Source: Halococcaceae archaeon | GTDB taxonomy: Archaea; Halobacteriota; Halobacteria; Halobacteriales; Halalkalicoccaceae | Assembly (NCBI GenBank): GCA_007128515.1 | Contig: SKXI01000191.1 | Coordinates: 1 to 7,561, forward strand | Direction of reading: 5' to 3' | DNA length: 7,561 nucleotides | Shown: positions 1 to 5,572 of the stretch, piece by piece | Numbering within the stretch: the first letter of the stretch is position 1 | How the letters are laid out: each line of letters opens with the position of its first letter | Program-made: the position numbers and the translations under genes | The notes under the pieces: generated by a model | The model's input: the letters and a program-made list of their open reading frames with translations, nothing else | Told to the model about the DNA's origin: nothing | The model's database searches: none

Positions 1-587
1 CCGGTCTTCCCGTCGACGAAGATGCGGAGTCCGTGTTTGTGGTCGTTCACGTCACCCACCCTGAGGTTCTGGAGCTCGCCGCTTCGTGCTCCTGCGTCGA
101 AGGCGACCGCGATCAGTGCCGCGTCGCGGCTGTTCTTGCACGCCTCTATCATCGGGACGATGTCCTCGTCCCAGCCGAGCATCTCCGCCGGGTTCGGAAC
201 GGGATCGTGACTGTTCGAGGTCCCCGATGGAATCCACTCGATCGAATCGGGTCGCTCCTCACCGTCGGTGACGTGCTTGGCGAACATTCGCAACGCCGTC
301 CGGTAGTCGTGGTTGGTGTACTCGTTGGTGTACGTCCGGTTGATCCACCGGACGATGTCCTCGGCGGCTTCGCGCTCCTCGAGCGCGTCCGCCAGGCCGC
401 CGACCTTCTCTGCCATGATGGTACAGTGACGAAGCAGCTTGTCGTGGCGGTGGTCGGTGTACTCGGATTTGAGCAGATCCATCCGGTCGCTGAACGCCAT
501 CAACAGCTCCCGATCTGCCGCCGAAATTTCTGTCGAATTCTGTATGCGTTTCTGTAGGTTTTCTATCTGTTTTCGGGGGTCGGTCAT
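1..587 (-). CDS. tyrosine recombinase / phage-type integrase (C-terminus beyond window)
   Basis: Site-specific recombinase that cuts and rejoins DNA through a catalytic tyrosine, as used by integrating viruses and plasmids. Reading leftward from ATG at 587-585 the frame stays open for 195 codons to the window edge. Residues 1-120 form an acidic, helical N-terminal and core-binding region (for example HRHDKLLRHC at 47-55 and IVRWINRTY at 78-86), typical of haloarchaeal integrases. The catalytic domain starts near 135. ARSGEL at 167-172 is catalytic box I, with R168 as the first active-site arginine. The beta-hairpin motif DGKTG (from 192) holds the probable catalytic lysine K194. The HxxR box and the tyrosine lie off the left edge, so integrity cannot be judged. 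Codon use is less GC-extreme than in the genes from 1755 onward, which fits a mobile element. The family call is firm; the element it belongs to is unknown. Confidence 0.93.
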   Translation of the reverse strand, partial: MTDPRKQIENLQKRIQNSTEISAADRELLMAFSDRMDLLKSEYTDHRHDKLLRHCTIMAEKVGGLADALEEREAAEDIVRWINRTYTNEYTNHDYRTALRMFAKHVTDGEERPDSIEWIPSGTSNSHDPVPNPAEMLGWDEDIVPMIEACKNSRDAALIAVAFDAGARSGELQNLRVGDVNDHKHGLRIFVDGKT

Positions 588-590
588 GCG

Positions 591-608
591 TCCTTTATAT
601 AATTTTTA
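591..608 (-). promoter_or_regulatory. TATA-like A/T block just upstream of the integrase
   Basis: On the minus strand, TTATATAAA occupies 602-594 within a longer A/T run, only 7-15 bases before the integrase ATG at 587. Archaeal TATA boxes normally sit about 25 bases before the transcription start. Used that way, this box would start RNA near 572, inside the coding region. Either it is not the promoter, another A/T-rich block near 612-630 is used, or translation begins later (next in-frame ATG is codon 30). The AAAGGA before the ATG could act as a weak ribosome binding site. Confidence 0.4.
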
Positions 609-739
609 CGTAGGATAATGAATTTTCTGTGCATATCCCGGCCTAGGCTTTACACGACGTCACCCGAGCTCCTCGATCCCTTCTGAGTGTCGACGGAATC
701 ACACCACGGTTTCGTGACGAACGGAGGTGAGGAGCGGAA

Positions 740-1040
740 CTCGGACCGGAAACCGAGCAGACCAATCCCAGCCCGCAGGGCGAGCAGGAACGTCCGTGCG
801 TGTTCGGCGAAGCGCTACGGACCGAAAACCGTCATCCAGGTATCTCCCGTGCCGGTCGTTTTCGGAGGTGATCGTGGAGCCGATCCACACATCGCTAGCT
901 CTCTGCCTTGCCGAGCTGAGTCCCGCTACTCGACGGCCCTGGTGCATCGACAGAGGAGGCTGCGATCGAAACCTCCAACGAACGTTCCACGTGGGTGGCG
1001 TATACGGCCCGTACCGAACGACGCGAGCGGACCGCGCTCG
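740..1040. repeat. three short hairpins sharing CGGACCG
   Basis: The heptamer CGGACCG occurs at 742-748, 818-824 and 1028-1034, each time inside a small inverted repeat. Hairpin 1 (740-757) has stem CTCGG/CCGAG and loop ACCGGAAA. Hairpin 2 (817-832) has stem ACGG/CCGT and loop ACCGAAAA. Between these two the loops are nearly identical, while one stem pair differs on both sides (T-A versus A-T). Hairpin 3 (1024-1040) has stem CGAGCG/CGCTCG with GACCG in the loop. The first two also form a 14-base direct repeat with one mismatch (742-755 and 818-831). They could be protein-binding sites or parts of a structured RNA; nothing shows which. Confidence 0.4.
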
Positions 1041-1508
1041 ACCGAACAGCACCATACCTCCCGGGTGTGAAAGGGAAATCCGGATACCGACTCCCCGATG
1101 ACCGAGTCAGTGAGAGTCCTCCCCGTTCCACGACCGCTCCGATCCCCCTCTCGGGAGGCTCTCACCCTGCCGGTACCGCGTCGATCACGGTGGCCTACGG
1201 CCGACCGGAATCCGCGTCCCGTTCGCGACCCGGCCGGATCGCTCCGACCGAACCCGCGGTAGCGGCAAATGCTGCGAGAGCTCGTATTCGAGGTCCGTTC
1301 CCGTCCCCATCGGTGAATAGCCGGAGAACAGATACGATTTTCGGGAGTGTAACAGATAGATAACGCGGTAGCGGGGTCCGGGACCCTAAAATTCACGCCG
1401 TATGTTACTGAGTTAGGGAGAGTATTAACGGAGGAGTAACTGACGTAAAACGTGTGAAAGGTACCGGACGTCTCGAAGCGAGCCGAAGGCACGTTAACGG
1501 ACTGCCAC

Positions 1509-1520
1509 CTATTTTATGTA
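1509..1520 (+). promoter_or_regulatory. TATA-like box, possible promoter toward the M28 gene
   Basis: CTATTTTATGTA at 1509-1520 is the best TATA-like sequence between 1380 and 1754. Transcription from it would start near 1540-1545. That either gives the M28 gene an unusually long leader of roughly 210 bases, or starts a leaderless message at GTG 1545, which opens a 66-codon frame. No comparable box lies 25-30 bases before the M28 ATG. Confidence 0.3.
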
Positions 1521-1581
1521 CCCCCCATTAGGGAGAATCGTCGGGTGGTCGGCGCGACCACGACATCCCACAACAGCGACT

Positions 1582-1629
1582 CTGGCGACATCCACCATCC
1601 CGCACAGAGATACACTGGCGACATCCACC
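1582..1629 (+). repeat. 15-base direct repeat upstream of M28 peptidase gene
   Basis: CTGGCGACATCCACC occurs exactly twice, at 1582-1596 and 1615-1629, a period of 33 bases. A shorter related piece, CGACATCCCA, lies at 1561-1570. The 33-base period is a multiple of three, so within the open frame 1545-1745 both copies read GDIH. It may be an operator repeat or a trace of local duplication. Confidence 0.5.
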
Positions 1630-1754
1630 GTAACCGCACCCCACCCGGCAACGCAGCGATCATCGTCCATTTTCATCCTTTGGCCCGCTCCCCGAGAGCC
1701 GGTGCCAACGCCCGCTACCCCCACGTTGATCCATCGCCGGCGTGAGACGACCGT

Positions 1755-3092
1755 ATGCAACGGCTTCCCCCCGCAGTCGTCGGCGAGGCGTACAACAGCG
1801 AGTTCTCCTGGTCGGTACTCCGTGAGCTGGTCGACGTCGAGAACCGGATGGCCGGCCAGGCGGGTGAGCGGCGGGGTGCGGCGGTCGTCTCCGACGCCTT
1901 CGAGCGTGCGGGCGCGCGAAACGTGGCGATCGACGGGTTCGAGATCCCCGGCTGGTGGCGTGGCTCGTCCTCGCTCGCGGTCGGAGACCGGCGGTATCGG
2001 AAGGACCACCAGGTCATCGCACTGCCGGGAACGCCGTCGGGCGAGGTGAGCGGCCCGCTCGTCGACGTGGGGTTCGGCACGCAGGAGGAGATCGACGAGG
2101 CAGACCTCTCCGACTCGATCGCGGTCGCCACGAGCCGAACGCCGGAGGAGTTCGGCCGTTGGCTCCACCGGATGGAGAAGTACGCCGCCTGTGCCGAGGC
2201 GGGCGCCGTCGGATTCGTCTTCCGCAACCACGTCGAAGGCTGTCTCCCACCGACCGGGGAGGTCGGCTACCACAACCGACCTGGCCCGATCCCCGCGGTC
2301 GGCGTGTCGGCGGAACTCGGGGAACGCCTCCTCAGACGCTCCGAAGGCGCGGAGACGGCGCTCTCCGTCGACTGTCGCAACGAGCCCGCGACCTCCCGGA
2401 ACGTGGTGGGAGAGGTCGGGCCAGCGACGGAGGACGAGGTGCTGCTCACCGCACACATCGACGCACACGACGTGAGCGAGGGTGCGAACGACAACGGCGC
2501 GGGCTGTGCGCTCGTCGCCGAGGTGGGGCGGTTGCTCGCGACGGTCGAAGACGACCTGGAGACCCGCGTCAGGCTCGTCACCTTCGGCTCCGAGGAGATC
2601 GGTCTCTACGGGGCCTACCACGACGCGGCGACCCGGGACCTGGAGAACGTGAAGTGTGTCGTCAACGTCGACGGCGCGGGGAACTCGAGGAACCTCCGGG
2701 TCGGGACGAACGGCTTCGAGGGGCTCGAACGGGTCTTCGAGGCGCTCGCCGAGGACCGGGACGTACCGCTCTCGACGCACGACACGGTGAGCCCGCACGG
2801 CGACCAGTGGGCGTACGTCGAGGAGGGCGTTCCGGCGGTGATGGCGAGTTCGGTGTCGGAGGGGAGCGGCCGGGGCTGGGGCCACACGCACGCGGACACG
2901 CTCGACAAACTCGACGTACGCGACCTGCGCGCGCTCGCGGCGCTCCTGGCCGAAGCGGTCTTCGCGCTCGCGAGCGAGGCGGTGACGCTCGGTCGCCGGT
3001 CGCGCGAGGCGACGAAGAACGCGCTCGCGGAGGGCTACGTGGACGAACTGAAAGTCGGCGGCCGCTGGCACTACGGCGAGCCACTTAGGTAG
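1755..3092 (+). CDS. M28-family zinc aminopeptidase
   Basis: Predicted cytoplasmic di-zinc metallopeptidase removing N-terminal residues from peptides; substrate preference is not readable. The 445-residue protein has an N-terminal peptidase part (1-90), a PA-like insert (about 90-205), then the catalytic core with all expected M28 residues: H234 and D236 in TAHID, the bridging D246 in GANDNGAG, general base E280 and ligand E281 in GSEEIGLYG, D306 in NVDGAG, and H377 in GHTHADT. There is no signal peptide or membrane segment. ATG 1755 is the first possible start, since an in-frame TGA lies at 1743-1745. No clear Shine-Dalgarno or close TATA box precedes it, so its promoter may be the box near 1515. 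It is the first gene of very high GC3 after the gene-poor stretch. The family call is secure. Large antisense frames opposite it are shadows of its codon bias. Confidence 0.93.
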   Translation: MQRLPPAVVGEAYNSEFSWSVLRELVDVENRMAGQAGERRGAAVVSDAFERAGARNVAIDGFEIPGWWRGSSSLAVGDRRYRKDHQVIALPGTPSGEVSGPLVDVGFGTQEEIDEADLSDSIAVATSRTPEEFGRWLHRMEKYAACAEAGAVGFVFRNHVEGCLPPTGEVGYHNRPGPIPAVGVSAELGERLLRRSEGAETALSVDCRNEPATSRNVVGEVGPATEDEVLLTAHIDAHDVSEGANDNGAGCALVAEVGRLLATVEDDLETRVRLVTFGSEEIGLYGAYHDAATRDLENVKCVVNVDGAGNSRNLRVGTNGFEGLERVFEALAEDRDVPLSTHDTVSPHGDQWAYVEEGVPAVMASSVSEGSGRGWGHTHADTLDKLDVRDLRALAALLAEAVFALASEAVTLGRRSREATKNALAEGYVDELKVGGRWHYGEPLR

Positions 3093-3109
3093 CGGGGGGC
3101 GAAAGCGCC
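3077..3109 (+). promoter_or_regulatory. possible leaderless promoter for the methylase, and a small hairpin
   Basis: CGAGCCACTTAGGTAG at 3077-3092 covers the last codons of the M28 gene. It resembles the box before the DUF5808 gene (CGAACC plus CTTTAGG) and is centred about 28 bases before ATG 3115, the spacing of a leaderless archaeal promoter. Just after it, GGCG-AAAG-CGCC (3098-3109) can fold into a 4-base-pair hairpin that may end M28 transcripts. Co-transcription across the 22-base gap is the alternative. Confidence 0.35.
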
Positions 3110-3114
3110 GGGGT

Positions 3115-4146
3115 ATGGAGACCGACCACGTCGTCAGGTTCGACGACGCGCGATCGATGGACGACGTGGCCGACGGCTCGGTCGAACTGGTCGTCACCTC
3201 CCCGCCGTACCCGATGATCGAGCTCTGGGACGGGGCGTTCTCCACGCTCGACCCGACGGTCGGCGAGGCGCTCGACGCGGGCGACGGCGACCGGGCGTTC
3301 GAGGCGATGCACGCCGTCCTCGATTCGGTCTGGGACGAGGTGGAACGGGTGCTGGCCCCCGGCGGGATCGTCTGTGTGAACGTCGGCGACGCGACCCGAA
3401 CGCTGGAGGAGTTTCAGGTCTACCCGAACCACGTCCGGATCACCCGCGCGCTCCGGGAGCGGGGGTTGACGCCGCTTCCGGACGTCCTCTGGCGAAAGCC
3501 CGCGAACAGCGGCGCGAAGTTCATGGGCTCGGGGATGCTGCCGACGAACGCCTACGCGACGCTCGAACACGAGTACGTCCTCGTCTTCCGGAAGGGCGGG
3601 AGGAGGAGCTTCGAACCGGGCTCCGATCGCCGGTACGAGAGCGCGTACTTCTGGGAGGAGCGAAACCGGTGGTTCTCCGACCTCTGGGACGACGTCCGGG
3701 GGATCGGGCAGGGACTCGCCGAGCCCGAGCTCAGGGAGCGCTCGGCGGCCTTTCCGTTCGCCATCCCCTACCGACTGGTCTGTATGTACTCCGTCTACGG
3801 CGATACGGTCTGTGACCCGTTCTGGGGGACGGGGACGACCTCGCTCGCGGCGATGGTCGCCGGCCGGAGCTCGATCGGGTACGAACTCGACGACGGGTTC
3901 GCGTCGGTGTTCGACGACCGCGTGGCGTCGGTCGAGGAGCTCTCGGAACGCGTCGTCGAGCGTCGACTCGACGACCACCGGGCGTTCGTCGAGGAGGTCG
4001 AGGCGGAGGATGGAGAGCTCGGCTACGACGCCGAACGCTACGGCTTCCCCGTCAGGACCGCCCAGGAGAGACGGATCACCTTCTACACGGTCGAGGGGGT
4101 CGACCGAACGGACGAAGGCTACCGTCTCACCCACCGGCGGGGCTAG
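3115..4146 (+). CDS. zim: CTAG-type DNA methyltransferase (probable Zim), N4-cytosine class
   Basis: Transfers a methyl group from S-adenosylmethionine to an exocyclic amino group in DNA. The 343 residues show beta-class order: catalytic motif IV TSPPYP at 28-33, target-recognition middle (about 100-190), then AdoMet-binding motif I DPFWGTGTT at 234-242, followed by GYELDD at 255-260. SPPY is typical of N4-cytosine methylases. Overall sequence and length fit the widely conserved orphan haloarchaeal methylase Zim, known to modify CTAG; that assignment is from memory of the family. No restriction endonuclease gene lies next to it, in keeping with an orphan role in replication, repair or regulation. 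The stop codon TAG is preceded by C, so the gene ends in CTAG (4143-4146), one of only three such sites in the window. The start ATG 3115 is well placed before the family's conserved N-terminus. Confidence 0.85.
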   Translation: METDHVVRFDDARSMDDVADGSVELVVTSPPYPMIELWDGAFSTLDPTVGEALDAGDGDRAFEAMHAVLDSVWDEVERVLAPGGIVCVNVGDATRTLEEFQVYPNHVRITRALRERGLTPLPDVLWRKPANSGAKFMGSGMLPTNAYATLEHEYVLVFRKGGRRSFEPGSDRRYESAYFWEERNRWFSDLWDDVRGIGQGLAEPELRERSAAFPFAIPYRLVCMYSVYGDTVCDPFWGTGTTSLAAMVAGRSSIGYELDDGFASVFDDRVASVEELSERVVERRLDDHRAFVEEVEAEDGELGYDAERYGFPVRTAQERRITFYTVEGVDRTDEGYRLTHRRG

Positions 4147-4167
4147 GCCGTCAGACCCCACGGCGCA

Positions 4168-4200
4168 CGAACGCTTTTGTGCTCGCTCACCGCAGGGAGG
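4168..4200 (+). promoter_or_regulatory. promoter box and purine-rich site before the TrkA-type gene
   Basis: CGAACGCTTTTGT at 4168-4180 has a BRE-like CGAAC followed by a T-rich box centred about 27 bases before ATG 4203, predicting a leaderless message. GGGAGG at 4195-4200 could pair with 16S rRNA but lies only 2 bases from the ATG, closer than is useful. These sites favour ATG 4203 over the in-frame GTG at 4179, which falls inside the box. Confidence 0.45.
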
Positions 4201-4202
4201 GC

Positions 4203-4868
4203 ATGAAGTTCGTGATCGTCGGCTACGGTCGAGTCGGAGCGCGGACCGCGCGGGTACTGGGAGAGGAAGGTCACGAGGTCGTGGCGATCGACACCGACCC
4301 GGACAAGGTGAAACGTGCGGAGGAGGAGGGCTACGACGCGATCGAAGGCGGCGGCTCCGACGAGGAGGTTCTCGGAGCGGCAGGGTTAGAGACGGCCGAC
4401 GCGCTCGCGGGGCTGACCGGCGACCTGAACGTGAACTTCGCGGCCTGTCTCGTCGGGAAACACCACGGCTGTCGGACGGTGATGCGGATCGACGACGACT
4501 ACCAGGAGGCGATCTACAGGAAGTACGCCGACGACGTGGACGAGATCATCTATCCCGAGCGGCTGGGCGCGGCCGGCGCGAAGACCGCGCTGCTGGGCGG
4601 GAACTTCAACGTCGTCGCCGAACTCACCGAACGGCTCCAGCTCGCGACGATCACCGTCGACGAGACGGCCCCCGGCGCGGGACGTCGCCTGACCGAACTC
4701 GAGCTGCCGAAGAACGCACGGGTCTACGCCCACGGCTCCGGAAGCGAACCCCTGACGATCCCACTCCCCCAGACGAGGGCCGACCCGGGCGACCGGGTCG
4801 CGGTCCTCGGTGACGGCGAGGGCCTCGACGCGGTCAGGGGGCTGTTGCTCGACGAACAGGGGAACTGA
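4203..4868 (+). CDS. trkA: TrkA-family NAD-binding (RCK) potassium transport regulator
   Basis: Cytoplasmic regulatory subunit that binds a dinucleotide and gates a membrane K+ transporter. The 221 residues contain an N-terminal Rossmann fold (RCK_N, about 1-120) with GYGRVG at 7-12 and acidic D30 at the end of strand 2, the residue that usually prefers NAD(H). NVNFAACLVGK at 76-86 and YPERLGAAGA at 117-126 are also typical of TrkA proteins. A C-terminal RCK_C domain (about 138-218) follows. This is the single-copy form, not the double-length bacterial TrkA. No TrkH or other transporter gene lies in the window, so the partner must be elsewhere; haloarchaea often have several such paralogues, so the exact member is unknown. 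ATG 4203 is chosen because MKFVIVGYG starts the first strand directly. Confidence 0.88.
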   Translation: MKFVIVGYGRVGARTARVLGEEGHEVVAIDTDPDKVKRAEEEGYDAIEGGGSDEEVLGAAGLETADALAGLTGDLNVNFAACLVGKHHGCRTVMRIDDDYQEAIYRKYADDVDEIIYPERLGAAGAKTALLGGNFNVVAELTERLQLATITVDETAPGAGRRLTELELPKNARVYAHGSGSEPLTIPLPQTRADPGDRVAVLGDGEGLDAVRGLLLDEQGN

Positions 4869-4938
4869 TGGAGGAAGGTGGGTGGGGTGGTTCGAGGGAC
4901 GGTCTCTCCGACCCCGGACGGAGCCTCGGTAGCGAGTG

Positions 4939-4951
4939 GCATAAAAATACG
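4939..4951 (+). promoter_or_regulatory. TATA box of the miniprotein/PIN-like operon
   Basis: GCATAAAAATACG at 4939-4951 is the clearest TATA-like sequence on the right side, standing out in GC-rich surroundings. RNA would start near 4970, giving a leader of about 30 bases before ATG 5002. It lies in the 133-base gap after the TrkA-type gene, so the pair downstream is probably its own transcription unit. Confidence 0.55.
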
Positions 4952-5001
4952 TCAGACGACGGTCAGACGGGGTCCGGACCGTGCTCGCCGGGTCGTGAAC
5001 G

Positions 5002-5115
5002 ATGAGTCGGGAGGAGCCGGTGACCTGGGAGGAGCTGTTCACCCGCGCGGCGACCTACGAGGTCGACCGGGAGCGGATCGAGGACGCGGTACGGGCGATC
5101 AGGGATGGGGAGTGA
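5002..5115 (+). CDS. 37-residue conserved-looking miniprotein upstream of PIN-like gene
   Basis: A short open frame from ATG 5002 to TGA 5113-5115. The protein is acidic and probably two short helices: a segment with VTWEELFTRAATYEV (7-21), then DRERIEDAVRAIRDGE (22-37). It lacks a ribbon-helix-helix or zinc motif. An in-frame stop at 4996-4998 rules out a longer N-terminus. The reasons to call it real are a TATA box at the right distance, strongly GC third positions, haloarchaeal acidity, and an 11-base overlap with the PIN-like gene that suggests translational coupling. The position matches a small antitoxin gene before a PIN toxin, but it could equally be a structural partner of the PIN-like protein. 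I do not recognise a named family. Confidence 0.7.
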   Translation: MSREEPVTWEELFTRAATYEVDRERIEDAVRAIRDGE

Positions 5116-5572
5116 GCCGACCCGGATCGTCGCCGACAGCGACGTCCTCTGTGCCGACCTGTTCGTCGAGGGACCTGCCCGCGAGGCGATGGACATCGTA
5201 CGCGCACACGACTGGCTGACGCTCGTCGCGAGCGACGCGCTCGTCGACGAAGCGGGCGAGGCGATCGGACGGCTCTCCGACCCCGAGCTCGCGGCCGACT
5301 GGCGGAGCCGGATCGACGAACTCAGGGAGCCCGTGGAGGGGACCCCGGGCGATCACCCCGCGCTCTCGTCCGCGTACAGGGGAGAGGCCGCACACGTCCT
5401 CTCGTTCGACGACCGGCTCAGGTCGGCGGAGACGGCGGCGCGGCTGCGTGGTCGGCTCAGTACGAGCGTGAAACACCCCGCGGGCTTCGTCCGGCTGGTC
5501 GATGCCGCCTCGCTCTACGAGGCCGTCGTCGGCGGGGAGTACCCCGGCCCGGATCGGGACCCGAGGGAGTGA
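5105..5572 (+). CDS. PIN-like nuclease-fold protein
   Basis: A 155-residue cytoplasmic protein whose layout follows PIN-domain ribonucleases. Strand 1 carries IVADSDVL (8-15) with acidic D11 and D13. Strand and helix 2, VASDALVDEAGEAI (41-54), supply E49/E52. GDHPAL (82-87) gives D83, and AHVLSFDDRL (96-105) places D102 where PIN proteins have the TGDxDL acid. SVKHPAGFVRLV (121-132) matches the usual late 'tP-x-x-F' element. All four acidic positions are therefore plausible, so catalysis is possible. The start overlaps the end of the 37-residue gene (ATGGGGAGTGA, 5105-5115), pointing to coupled translation. It may be a VapC-like toxin, an RNA-processing enzyme or a non-catalytic relative. The fold assignment is inference from motif order, and the substrate is unknown. 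It converges with rdgB, the two stops abutting. Confidence 0.75.
   Translation: MGSEPTRIVADSDVLCADLFVEGPAREAMDIVRAHDWLTLVASDALVDEAGEAIGRLSDPELAADWRSRIDELREPVEGTPGDHPALSSAYRGEAAHVLSFDDRLRSAETAARLRGRLSTSVKHPAGFVRLVDAASLYEAVVGGEYPGPDRDPRE

Larger units (their letters stand above)
588..1754. other. gene-poor stretch between integrase and M28 peptidase genes
   Basis: About 1.17 kb with no convincing gene. Open frames here (for example + 687-1070, + 995-1363, - 926-1492) encode Arg/Ser/Pro-rich peptides without haloarchaeal acidity or recognisable motifs, so I treat them as chance frames. I saw no tRNA, SRP RNA or RNase P RNA signature on either strand. Contents I can support: palindrome GCCTAGGC at 641-648, hairpins sharing CGGACCG (740-757, 817-832, 1024-1040), a small tetraloop hairpin at 1147-1158, palindrome CCACGTGG at 987-994, an odd palindrome GGGTCC-G-GGACCC at 1374-1386, palindrome CGTTAACG at 1492-1499, a TATA-like box near 1511-1519 and a 15-base direct repeat at 1582-1629. 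Bases 1310-1535 are visibly A/T-richer and look regulatory. Confidence 0.6.

Noticed and set aside
33..557. 174-codon + strand frame opposite the integrase
   Set aside because: Antisense of the recombinase, which shows box I ARSGEL and DGKTG in the minus frame.
980..1000. GTTCCACGTGGGTGG as an origin recognition box
   Set aside because: Only part resembles archaeal ORB elements, no second copy or orc1/cdc6 gene is present, and no A/T-rich unwinding region adjoins it.
926..1492. 188-codon minus-strand frame in the gene-poor stretch
   Set aside because: Arg/Ser/Gly-rich, not acidic, no motif, and overlapped by equally unconvincing + strand frames; it lacks haloarchaeal coding character.
588..1500. 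tRNA or other stable RNA as integrase target site
   Set aside because: No T-arm (GGTTCRA-type) sequence with a matching acceptor stem was found on either strand, nor SRP or RNase P signatures.
1411..1537. Short repeats TTAGGGAGA (1413-1421, 1528-1536) and TTAACGGA (1425-1432, 1494-1501)
   Set aside because: Each occurs twice only, without regular spacing or symmetry; too short to separate from chance in this A/T-richer stretch.
1509..3245. 578-codon open frame on the minus strand opposite the M28 gene
   Set aside because: It is the antisense shadow of a gene with near-total G/C third positions, is Arg/Val-rich without a known motif, and the + strand frame carries every M28 catalytic residue.
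3085..4161. 358-codon minus-strand frame opposite the methylase
   Set aside because: Shadow frame; the + strand encodes intact methylase motifs IV and I.
4179..4202. GTG 4179 as start of the TrkA-type gene
   Set aside because: It would add eight residues ahead of the first strand and overlaps the probable promoter box; ATG 4203 starts exactly at MKFVIVGYG.
4878..5219. 113-codon + strand frame after the TrkA-type gene
   Set aside because: Arg/Gly/Ser-rich shadow overlapping both the miniprotein and the PIN-like gene in another frame.
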